From: Effrenium voratum
Taxonomy: Eukaryota > Sar > Dinophyceae > Suessiales > Symbiodiniaceae
Direction: 5' to 3'
DNA length: 64,000 nt
Assembly: GCA_963377175.1 (NCBI GenBank)
Contig: CAUJNA010001890.1
Location: 463,704 to 527,703 of the forward strand
Part shown: piece after piece, positions 41,986-53,500 of the stretch
Position numbering within the stretch: the stretch's first letter is position 1
Layout: every line of letters begins with the position of its first letter
Translations under genes and position numbers: made by a program
Notes under the pieces: generated by a model
The model's input: only the letters and a program-made list of their open reading frames with translations
Database searches by the model: none
What the model was told of the DNA's origin: nothing

Positions 41986-43261
41986 CTGGGAGGGGGCAGG
42001 TACCGCCTTCTGCTTCTCTCCCGAGACTGGCCAAAACACGTCTATTGATTTGGTCATTACCCAACACTAAGGGGTTGTGAGCCCATTTTTGAAGGGTTAT
42101 GGAGACTCTAGGTACCAGCAACATGGTCTTTCCAAAAAAGGTTAAAGTCCAGTCTATGAATTCAGGGAGTGAGGATTGCCGTGGATGAAAGAAAAGAATC
42201 CAAGCAAAGGGAAGCCGAAACAAGGGACCAACCGGCTTTGAATCGGACTCAACCGGGACCTGAAGCAACCATTTGCACATGAACCCCCCAAACCAAATCC
42301 TGTGACGAGCTTCATGGAACACGGGCTCCCGGGAAATGCAGGGAAACCAAGGGAACGGAAGCCAGGTTCGGGCTATATCCGAAAATTCCAAAGAAGTACC
42401 TCACCAAAGCAACATGAAGCCACGAATCAATGTTCAACACTCACTGTGAATGGCTATGGGGACACACACACATGCATTACCCCAAAGGCTCTCTCCAGCA
42501 CAGTCCCGGGTACATGGCGGGTGTTAAGCCACACCTTCCATTGTCTCAAGAAGCTTTGCGCAAAGAAGCGGGCACTGGGTAGGAGAGGGGTCAGATTGCT
42601 GTTGTGGCTGAAGTCCTCCCCAAGTCTTCCAGCTCCCAAGCCCCCTCATCCCTTCCTGCTTCTTTGTTTCTCTGATAAGCTTCAAACTGCCTTAGCATTC
42701 CCCCCCCTCGAACCAGACAAAGTACCTCTGACTCTGGGGATCCACATATATATATATATTATATATATATATGTGGCAGTGGCACAAAATTAACGAGCTA
42801 GGGCTACGCAGGTGTTGGTCTATGTTTCCACTTACCAGCATCCATTTTGGTACCGGTTTCTTGAGCCATACCCATATATTTTTTGTGTTTGGTTCGAAAC
42901 CTTTAAAACGAAAGCCCAACGAGGGAGCCCTCCAAAAAGAACAGCATGTGGTAAACCTTAAGCAACCTGTCTACATAAAAAAAAAAAGACTTCTATACCT
43001 GCACAGACTTCTTGGCTGAAATTTACTTAGCCTTTCTCTTGCTAGCATTTCTGGGAGGGTCATCAATTTCCTCTTAGGGGACCCCCTGTCAAGTGCCATG
43101 TGGGGGTAGGGTCAAAATTAAACCAGCAGGGGACCGCCTGTTGTAGTCATGGGTCCCGTTCACCAGGGCAACCCATTTTGGGTACCCATTTTTGACCCAC
43201 AGCCATGTTGGGAAAAAGTGCAGATGCCGAAAAAACAAACAGGACAGGTGACCATCAAGCT

Positions 43262-43385
43262 GCTCCCTGTGGCTCCCGGCAGCATCGGCCTTTCAGCCGG
43301 CCCGGCCGGGCCCCGGAATGGGCCACCCGGCGCTTCGTTGGTTCGAGCCAAAGCTGCGGCGCGAAGCGAGTCCCAAGTGGGTAGG
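43262..43385 (-). CDS. GC-rich exon candidate, unassigned (strand uncertain)
   Basis: A GC-rich island is open on both strands. The minus frame reads WDSLRAAALARTNEAPGG and on to MLPGATGSSLMVTC. The plus frame reads VTIKLLPVAPGSIGLSAGPA after an AACAG/GACAG acceptor, with a GTGGGT donor. GC3 is similar on both. The minus strand is preferred only because all better-supported neighbours are on it. It follows the stop of the AAAP gene, so it would belong to the next gene downstream. No function is recognised. Confidence 0.3.
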
Positions 43386-43402
43386 TGCAAAAATAGGGAG
43401 CC

Positions 43403-43505
43403 GGGGACCCCCCTAAACCCTGAAAAGTCCGTTTCAAATGTTGTGAGTATTGCCACATAATTATGACAGAGTTCCCCCTTTTTTCGGGTAGTTTGAGGGT
43501 CCAGG
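43403..43505 (+). repeat. Family D element
   Basis: aaccctgaaaagtccgtttc...ttgccacataattatg...gtagtttgagggtccagg; left tip decayed. Confidence 0.5.
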
Positions 43506-44280
43506 CCCAAATAAGAAGCCGGTTTCGGGGGTGCGCCCCAACCGGTTCGATTTGTGCGTTTTGGGGCCCACCCCCTGGGGGGTTCTGGTGGTAATTTGTG
43601 AATATGGACACCCAATGCTTGTGGGTTCTGATAAGCCTCAAGGAGTGAAGTAATCAGTGCAGCTTGGAGATCTCAGATTCATGGGAGAGCCCAAAGCCGA
43701 CGTTAGATGTGACCCGCTTGGAGCCAAACCCAGCGCCCGAGTTTTAAGAGGGGACTACTTTGGAATAGGCCTTCGTAAAGCCCCATCTGAACAGGGAGAG
43801 TTCGGAGGGGTGCCAGGGCTGGGAATGAGGGAATGACCCCGTGAGAACCTTTCCATGTGGGTGGTGTGGAACACCACCATCTTTTGTGTGGGGGGAGGCT
43901 CTGCTTTCAAACACATACAACATGATGAAAACGCATGTCCCTGAAAATCCATCCAAAAATGGTACTTACCCTCAAACACAAACCACACACACACACATAC
44001 ACCGGTGCAACTGTTGCGAAGTCCATTTCGCACTACGAAATGAAACCATGGTTGAATGGCGCTTGTTGGTATTTCCAGGGGAATCGGTTCTCATTCCGGG
44101 TTTTTGAGCTCGTTGCTGCGAGACTGGCGGATGACCCGCAACCATGCACAAGATGGGTTTGTCTTTTTAAGGTTGGACCCCCAAAAAATGGCATCAGTTT
44201 TCCTCTTTACAACCAACCAACAAGAGGGTACAGCTAAAAAAAACACCTGAAGTCTCCTTCTGACCCTTTAAAAATGAGCT

Positions 44281-44392
44281 AGGCCCTCCAGTGGAAAGGT
44301 TAGGGTAAGGGCACCAACTTTTTTCAGTAGTCTATTTTAGTAGGAGCACCCTCCCCCAAACAAATGAGAAAGGGCACTACTGGGGGACCTAG
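44281..44392 (+). repeat. Family E element after the AAAP stop codon
   Basis: Complete copy; the right tip gacctag is 20 bp from the AAAP stop. ctag lies at both ends. Confidence 0.6.
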
Positions 44393-44412
44393 TCAGCACT
44401 TTTTCGGCTCGC

Positions 44413-44568
44413 TCAGCAGAGCAGCGTTACCGTGGAGGCGGTGCCAATGACCAGCCCCGCGAGTGCGAAGGCTAAGGGCGCACGTTGCCCGGTCACCCGG
44501 TGAGCGCAGAGCCCCGGGAACATGAACCTCAAGATGCGCGACCCCGGCGTTTTCAGCAAAACCCCGGC
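44413..44568 (-). CDS. AAAP gene, last exon with stop codon
   Basis: The exon has 51 codons and then TGA. It begins AGVLLKTPGS, then RILRFMFPGLCAHRVTG, and ends in the helix APLAFALAGLVIGTASTVTL. RFMFPGLC resembles the AAAP filPal.yl segment, followed by the final helix. The acceptor is the CCAG tip of the family A element at 44,568-44,662. Family E copy 44,281-44,392 follows the stop, so it lies either in the 3' UTR or in a further intron if the stop is bypassed by splicing. Confidence 0.6.
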   Translation of the reverse strand, partial: AGVLLKTPGSRILRFMFPGLCAHRVTGQRAPLAFALAGLVIGTASTVTLLC

Positions 44569-47500
44569 CTGGAGTCTCCTTCTGCTTGAAAAATGGTTGG
44601 ACATAACCCCTTAAGTTTTGGTAGTGACCCCATTTTGAAAGTGTCATGGAGACTCCAGGTGGTCGATTTGGAGAGATGGGGTGTCGAATCTATTTTAGTG
44701 GTTGGATTCAGACCACTTTTGGAAGGGACACCCCCGATGAATGGGACCGCTGGGGTCAACATTTCCTGAAAACCTGAAAAGCAGGACCTGAAAAGGGCCG
44801 AGGGAAACCACGGGGCCTGCCAGAAAACAATCAACACCCTCCAGGATGAAGGATTGCCCTTTGCTTCTTTGAAAACCACTCCAAAAAGGATAACCTGCAC
44901 TGAACCCAGCAGCATTAAACAAGTCCTAAATGGCGAATCCCTCACAAACATCACTTGTTGATATATTTGTTGACAGGGACAATCAATGGAACACCAAAAA
45001 GGCAACATGCTAAGGCAAGTCTCACCCCTGCACATGGTACTTGTTTCGGGGTCCCAGAGCAGCTTCCTCTCAGTATCATGGCTCTTTTCGGTCCAAAAGG
45101 GGAAGTCTGGCCATGTTTCTGCACACAAAAATGCTACCCTCAAATTCCCGTCACAATTGGTTCTGGCCCCGGAATTACGGCTGGTGACTTCCCCGTTTAT
45201 GGGTACTTTGACTTGCTGGTAGGGAATGTGGGGATGAACCCAGGGGTCCCATAAAACGACGAGAACCACCAGTTGGATGGTGTATTAAGGTTCATTCCAT
45301 TTCTCAGGGATTTTGCATCTGAGGGTCCAGGTAACACCTGATGAAGTTACACCTAACAGACTCCAACACAGGGTTCCTTGCCCCCATAAAAGCAACGCTT
45401 GACCCAATTTGGATGACAATCCGTAGGTAAATGGTGGTTCTATGAAAACGCAGCCCTTGTTTTAATGTTGGCCACTGAACCCCAGGGAACAGCTTGACAC
45501 CGGCCTGGAGTCACCATGACCTTTCAAAATGGGTCCATGACCAACCATTTTTTAAAGGGTCAGAATGAGACTCCATTTTTTAAGGTCCATGACCCATTTC
45601 TTTATTTTGGGTAATGACCCGTCCCATTTTTTAAGGCTCAGTCTCGGAGACTCCAGACTCCAACCGCTTGCGCGGAAAGCAGCGAGGCGCATGATGGCTG
45701 TGGTGCACACCGCCGACGTGAGGCCCAGAGGTTTCGCCAGCGCGCCGTCCAGGGCGCGAGCCATGAGGACCATGAAGCCCAGCAGAAGCACTGTGGAGGT
45801 CACTCGGGCGCAGCCTCAGGCGATAGGCGGTCCCTGCTGAGTGACAGATCCCCTTTAACAACCAACACGGGAAAGCAAAACATATTCATTTCAGCAAATG
45901 GCAGATGTGTGTGTAAAACAAGAAAAAGAAAAGACCATAAAACACATTCCTAAGCAAATGGAAGATGTGTGTGTAAAAAAAGGGGAGCCTTCCCCAACTT
46001 GCCGTGCTTGCTTTTCTTGCTGGTGCTATAGGCAGGGAATGAGGGAATGAACCTTATAAACCATCCAGCAGGTGGTTTCCTTTGAGGGGACCACCAAACG
46101 GTTCATTCCCTCATCCCCTACTGAGCACTACCAAGTCTTTTGGGACCTATTTTGGGAACATGAACATACTGTGGTGGACAAAATCCATTTCGCACCACCT
46201 AAGATACCCTGGAATGATTGGGAAAACGAATCAGCGGGGATATGGGGGAAGCGGGGATGCGCGAGGACTCTCTGTAAAGGAAACCATGCATGTCTAAATA
46301 TTACCTGAAACATATACCCACATCCCTGCTTCCCCTGCATCCCTGCTTGTTCCTTGTCTGAAATGACACGATTGCCCTTGTAAATACCAACACGCAACGA
46401 CTTCCCATGTTTTGAAAGTGGTGCGAAATGGCAAGTGAGTTTTGGCCATGTAAAGAATCAAAAGGGCCGCCGCACCTATTCACGTCCTGCCTCAAGGGTT
46501 GAGGAAGAGGTCTTTGGGAGGTGGCTTCTACTTGGATGCCCCCCAGTTCATCAAGTACCCAAGTTGGTCAGGGGCAAATCCCACGGGGAAACAACGAATC
46601 TGAATCACGTACTAAGTTAAGTGTGGTAGTCTCAGCTTTAGGATCATGAACAAATATGGGTATATGTCTTTCCGGGACACCCCCCCCTAAAAATGGTGGT
46701 TGTCTTTTTGGTTCCCCCTTACAACCCAACCAAAAGGTGGTCCCCAAAAACAAGACACAAGCATACTGTGGACCACCACCTTTCAGAAACCTAACGGAAT
46801 GGTACTATTTCCCGTAAATACCAGCAACCAATGGTTCTTAGGTGGTGCCATTTCTGGATGACTCGCAACCATCCGCAGCTATGGTTGCTATTGATCGCAC
46901 CCAAATGGGCCCCCACCAAATCGCCGAAGCGCCAACTGGCGCGCCGCAGTCCAGTCCCAGGACCAGATGACACAAGGCCGCCCGCGCCTCACCCCAAGCC
47001 GCTGGGATTTCCCCACACTGCTCAGTCGATCACTCTGCCCAGCTTGGTTTCGTGGAAACTACCACTACGCCCTAAAAAAACACACTGAAAAGCTAAAACA
47101 TCTATCACTAAGCCCTCAAAAAATAACACAAAAAACAACAAACTACTAAATCAAGGAATGCATAGGGTTCCCAAGCCCGAAACTGACATCAAACCCCTTC
47201 AAAGGGATTTCCCTGTCATCGACTCTGCAGGGGAGAAAAGCACAGCCATTTGGGTGTGGCTCAAACAAGTGGTATGTTTGGGCCCCGGATGGAAACAAAG
47301 ACGAAAACCTGCGTAGCCCCAGCTAATTGATTTTGAGCCACACCCATCTGGGTGTCTTGCCTTAGGGAACCGCCAAAAAATAGGTGGTGTATTTTTGGTT
47401 TCCCTTTAACACCAACGTGGTCACTCTAAAAAAAGCCGAGCGCCACCAGCCAAGTTTGGGCCTCAACAACTGGGCTCTCCTGAGATCCCCTGCTAAAAGT

Positions 47501-50500
47501 CTAGCTTGTGTGCTAAATGGAAACCACACCACGAAAACCAACTAAAAAAACACCTAAAAAACACTTTCTGAAACCAGATGGCTGGTTGAAACGCCCTGCT
47601 GGTCGCGGGTTTGCCGCCGGGGCGCCAGGGGCACGTAGACCCCGGCGCAGGCCGCGGTGAGCTGCAGTGCGATGGCGCCCCGCGCCAGGAGGCTGGGGAG
47701 ATGGCTCGAGCGGAAGCCTCGGTGGTTTGCGATGGACGCGGCGGGCGGCACGGTTTGATTTTTTTTGAAGCTGCCTGGAGTCTCCCTAAGGACCCTTCAA
47801 AAATGGTTGGTCATTGCCCAAAAACAAGGGGTCATGGACCCATTTTTTGAAGGGTCATGGGGACTCCAGGTACCTGTTACCTGGACCCTCAAGAACTACC
47901 CAGGAAAAAAGGGGGAGGTCACCAAGCTGCCGGAAAAGCGAAAGAACTTCCCAGAAAAGCGCGGAAGTCACGAATTCCTTCATTTTGGGGGTGCAACATA
48001 AGTTGGAATTTGAGGGTGGTATACCCTTTTTGGGGTGGAAGTCACCAATTGCCAGATTTCGGAGTGCAAACACGCATGTTTAAGTTGGAATTCTGAGGGT
48101 GCAGGTATACCCTTTTTCGGCATGGTCTTAAAAGGACGCCAACCATTTTGAAATTTCCTGGACCCCGAGAAAAACCATCCAATGAGGGAATGGCATTGTT
48201 GAAGGAAATCACTTCTTTACGCATGGTTGAAATCTACATGGTTCATGGTTCTTCAAATGGGCAACTGCAGAATGGGAGATAAGTTAGATCCACTTATTTG
48301 AAGAACTGAAGCCAGTTAGGGGTTAAATTGGAAGGGCTTCTCATCACACACGCATATATATGTACATGTTTTTGTTTGGTCTCATCTTTACCCTGGTTTG
48401 AAGATACGGCAGCAGGCTTTGGTTGGATGTCTGAGAGGGGCCTCTTATTTTGACATGGGAACCAAAGGCTCTTGACCCGGGTTTTGTATCGGTTCTGGCT
48501 CGACCTTTTCAAGGGAAAGCCTCAGGTGGATTCCAAGGCCATACTGCAAGGGCGGGCAGTTGCTCCCCTGAGGACTGTTCAAGTGGAGGCTACTCTTAAT
48601 CTCCCCTGACCTCAAATTCGGATTTCGACGCTCAAGCCAAGCTATCACTACTTAAAGGGGCGATCGGGTACTACTAACGTGAGTAAGCCTGGTTGTCCCG
48701 CCGAACGGAGACTTATCACCCTGGCTGATGTGGGTTGTCTCACCATGGTTATTACCCACTTACCTGACGTACAATGGCCCTTTAAGTATAGTTTTAGGCC
48801 CTCAAAATGCTTGTTTCCAGGGGCTTTGAGGAATTGGTTCAGGTTCTTCATACTGTGGATGGACGAAATCCAAATTCGCACCCGCTTGAAACCATGGAAA
48901 GCCAATGTTTGTTGGTATTTACGGAAGAACTATCATTCCGTTGGGTTTCTGAGTTCAGGGGTGCGACATGGATTTCGTCCATCCACAGTTATGTTGACAT
49001 CAACCCCAGTTTCATTCATAGGGGGTGTCCGTGGGTGTAGCGGGGGAACCAGACCACTTTGGGAGGCAACCACCCCCTACCAATCAACTGGGGGTTGATT
49101 ATTGTGGGGTCAACATAAGCAACCCAGGGGCCTGCATTGGGCCCAGTGAGCCTTAGGACACTCGCGTTCTCGACCCAAGTCCCAGTCGCCGTCCAGTACG
49201 TTGTCCGGGGCGGCCTGGCAGAATGAGACATAGCCCGCCACCCCGCTGACCACGTAGTCCAGAAGCGCAAAGCTTTGCCTCAAGACCCGAGAACTTGGCG
49301 GGAATTCGGACCGGAGCCCAGGAAAACAAAGGGGAGCAAAGCAAGCACAACAAAACAAGGGGAGCTAATTCTGGGGGAGAGAAGTAACCTTGCCTGCGAT
49401 AGGTAGGGAATGACGACAGTTTCCGAATTTCCGGGTTTTGGGAAAGAACCGGAACGGGATTCCCGAATGAAGGAAACCATAGGATGGATGGTTTATGGGG
49501 TCATTCCAATTCGCATTCCTTGAGAACCAGTCTTTGCACCTTTGCAACAAGTGATCCAATTGTTTGCTGCTTCTTAGGAACATGTTCAGAAATCCAAGAA
49601 CGAAGCGGGGATGGGGTGATTCATGGCTGGTCCGTCTTCCCGGCTGCTCCCAAAACCGTCCCCTTGTCTTCCCCACTCCCGTCAAGTGATGAACATGTTG
49701 CACCAACATAGAAACTTGAACCCTCAGGATTCCCTGAAAAATGGGTTGTTGCCCCAACATTCTGGGGTGAATTTCCTTTGCTATAGGTAGCTCGAGGGTC
49801 CAGACAGTTTGTTATATATATATATATATATATGTATATACACGGTATACATATATATATATATATAGTGATGTTTCAAAACGTTGAAAGTGCTCCACGT
49901 ATGTCACGAAGCTACACCGACAGACTCCAACATTCCATGGCGAAATGGGTAACTGAGTGTCCAAAACACCAACACTTCCGATTTTCCTCGAAGGCACCCT
50001 TAAAAGCCAACCTGAAAACCATTAAACAGGGCACACCTGGACCCTCTTAAAGTCTTAAGATAATTTAAGGGCATACCTGGACCCTCTTAAGAGAATTTCG
50101 AGGGTCCAAGTACTTCCCCTCGATCATTTCCGTTTTCAGCCAAGTGGCGCCAGCCAAATCAGCTTGCTGACCGCCTCCCGTGGCGGCTGGAACCTGCAAA
50201 GACAAGCCCTTACTGGGCCACCCCCAATCGAGGACTGGTGGGCCCCTGCTTTTTCGAGGGTACCCTTTTAGGGCCTGGTTCAAAGGGAAACCCAAAGAAC
50301 CCCCCCCCCACCCCCCCATTTTGGGGGAACCCCTACTGTGGATGGAGGAAATCTATATCGCACCACTTTGGTCCGAAATGGATTTCGCCCATCCCGTTGA
50401 GACAAAGCCACTTGTCTGGGGCCTAAAAAACAGATCTGAGCGAGCATGAATCAGACCCAGTTGCCCACAAGCCATCTCTGAGCGGATGGACACGAAGGCA

Positions 50501-53500
50501 GTGGCCGCATTCATGCAGAAGGAGAACCTCGCGAACACAGCAGCGCTCGCTTCACCCATTGGCTTTTGGTTCTGACAGGCCCGGTTATGAAGCTTTATAT
50601 AGGCTTTACTTACCCCCCCCCCAAAAAAAAAAACAAAAAAACAATGAATGAATAACTGACAAATCCACTGGGGGGTTTGCGCTGCTCAGTGGGACCCTCC
50701 GGTGACTTGCTTAGAAAGGGGCAGCCGTTCTGGCTTCCAAACCACAAAGCTGAGCAAAGACTTCAAGTAGCCCCGAGGTAGGAGTGACAAGACTCAGTCT
50801 TCCTCGCGGATGGGGGCAACACCGAGCCAAAGCGGTTGCAAGCAGACCGGGTCCAAGTGGATTTCCACAGAAGAAAGGGCACCCTTGTGTTGCTAGAGTT
50901 GAACAATTACAGGGGCCCACCACAAAAAAAAAGAAGAGTGAGGCCCCGGTGTCAACATTGGGACTTGGGGAGTGGGGGCCCGGATCGCCGCTATGAGGTG
51001 ATTCCCCTTCTGTCTCACCTTGTGCAATGCGGGGATTCGGACCCCTTTCAAGGGAAGGAAGACCACCCTGCTTTGTGGCTTCCAATGGCAACATGGGTAT
51101 GGGCCAAAACCAGGGGAACGCAGGTTCTCGTCCATGTTCCCATTCACTACCATTTACTAGGCCAACCCATTTTGGGGTTGCCCTGTGTTTGACCCCCGTT
51201 CCGTTTTCTCCTGCTGGGTTCCATTTTTGGGACCAGCTCTTTGGTGGGGGGTTGCGGTGGGGCGCGACTGCATGCCACGCAACATGGGCACCGCTGCCAG
51301 TAGTGCCGGGAACGATGAGATCCAGGGCACCAACGAGAGACCTGTCGCTCACCAAAAGACGCCTAAAGCGGAGCTGAAGTTCTCACCTCCCGTTACGGCT
51401 ACCTTTCAAGGCCTTAGAGAAAGGGGTGCCCTCAAATTGCATGGAAGCGGGGCTCAACCAAAATGGATTTCTCGGTTTTCCTTTGCCTTCCTTTCAAGGA
51501 CCCCCAGAAAAAGGTGCCCTCAACAAAGCACATGCTCAAAAATCTTCGTGATGATCTGGCCGGCCGAGGTTTCTCCTTGAAGCGAGGGGGGGGGGGGGCG
51601 TTCACCTCCGAAGTCTCGGGTGGGCAAGCGATTTCGACAAAGGCCTGCGGGAAAAGAGAGAGATGTGGCTGTGGATCATCAAAATAGGCAAATGATGTTC
51701 ATTCACCCCAAAATGGCTCGGCATATGCCCCATGGCCATGTCGTTGATGGTGTATGACCAGTTCGAGGAAATGAAGGGAAGGCACCCTTCTCGAGGCTTA
51801 CACAGCCATGAAGGTGGGGTTTCTGACAAGGGGATGTTCAAAGGATCGTCATTGCTGGCGTCCTTCAAACGGCTTTGAGGGAAGCCTTCTGCGGGGGGTA
51901 GCAGGTATCTAAAAAAACAACAATAAACTTAAACAAGCCGCTACCCCTGCAGGTTGGGCTTCTCCAATAGCCTTCTGCGGGGTGAAGCCCAACCCGCTCG
52001 TTGTCCCCTTTAAACACGACCCCACTGCAAGCGCTGGCTCAACTCATGGGCGGACCAGGTGAAGTTTCACCCCCCCCGTTGTTTCAGGCCGAGGCTTCTC
52101 AAAATGGAACTCCACAGTTTGTTTCTTCTTTTTTTTTCCGGTGGTCGCCTTAACCAAAGACTCCTGCGACCCTTTCGGGGGGAAGCGTCAAAATAGGGGG
52201 ACCCAACCAAGTGTTTTTTTTCTGTTCGCTCCCTTCAAACCAACAGTCTTTAAGAGTTGGTGACACCCCTGGGTTCTTGTGATCATTCAAATTTTGACCA
52301 TGGGCTACCGGCCGGCCATTCGGACCAGACCCCTCCAAAACCCCCCGGCCATTCGTGTTTCCCCGGCCTGTGGCGTTTGAGGCATCAGCGCAGGCATCCA
52401 CGAACGGGGCCTCCAAAGGAAATTCCACAGTCAAACCCCCCAAAAAAACTCCAAAAACAAGGAGAATTCTCCGACCATAATGATTTTGTTTTGCCAGAAC
52501 CCATGTTTAAGGGCAGTCTTGGAGTCTTGAGTCTTGAGGGGTTAGGTTGACGTTTGGATTTGTGGGCAAACCAGCCTGCATTGAGTTGCATTTGGTTCCC
52601 CTGTAAAGATGGTCAGGGTGTGGTTGTTTAAACAAACTTTGTCTCTGGTCGCCCAAGCACAAATGGGGTCCACACCCCAGCCACTACCAAAGGATATATT
52701 GGCCATGTAAGCGTTACACGCAGGTTCCAAACAACTCAACCCCAAAACGGGGCCTTCCCACCTTCGAAAGTGAGAGTTTTGGGAATCGCAAAGGGGCTGC
52801 GCCCTTTCATGAGTCTTCCATAACTCCAACAGTTGAAAGAATCGAATCTTCAAGAGACTTCATAAATCATGTTCACCCCGTTTTGCCTGAACTTCTGACC
52901 CCCTGAATCCCCCCCATCCCCCCCCCCGCCCGAGCCAAAACGCCACTGACCCCCCCCAAAAAAAAAACGAAGAAGGAACACGGTCCTTGGCTTCGAATCG
53001 AATCCCCCCCGTCCCGCCTCCGAGCGCCAGGGCACCTCGCGTACCACGATGAGGGTGGTGAGGAGCATGCAGCAGGTGCCCACCACCCCAGCCAGGCGCA
53101 GCACCATGTCCTCCGCGAGTACGACGCGTCCGGCGTACGACGCGTACGGCGCTAGGCACGCGGATCTTCCATGCGGCTTAGGTTGGCGGCACGTGGAAAA
53201 TGCCAGGCATTGGTGATACCCCACTAATAAGGTCAACTCCAGAAAAAGAGGGGCTTGTAAGTGGGTGACGACCTAGGTTTATAGCAGCTTATAAGATGGC
53301 TGCGAGTCATCCATCTGCGAGTCTTCGAAGCACCTTTCACTCAGAAACGCGACAAAATGAGAACCGATGTTTCAACCATGGTTTCACAGTGGTGCAAACC
53401 ATGGTTGAAACCAAAAGAGAAACCCCCCAGCCCCCCAAAAAACATGTGACCTGATGGACATACCATGGATGGATTGTCGGAAAATCCGCTTCTTCTCGCA

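Noticed and set aside
50711..51355. 214-codon minus open frame
   Set aside because: The only biased part reads as a membrane helix in another frame (51,279-51,341).
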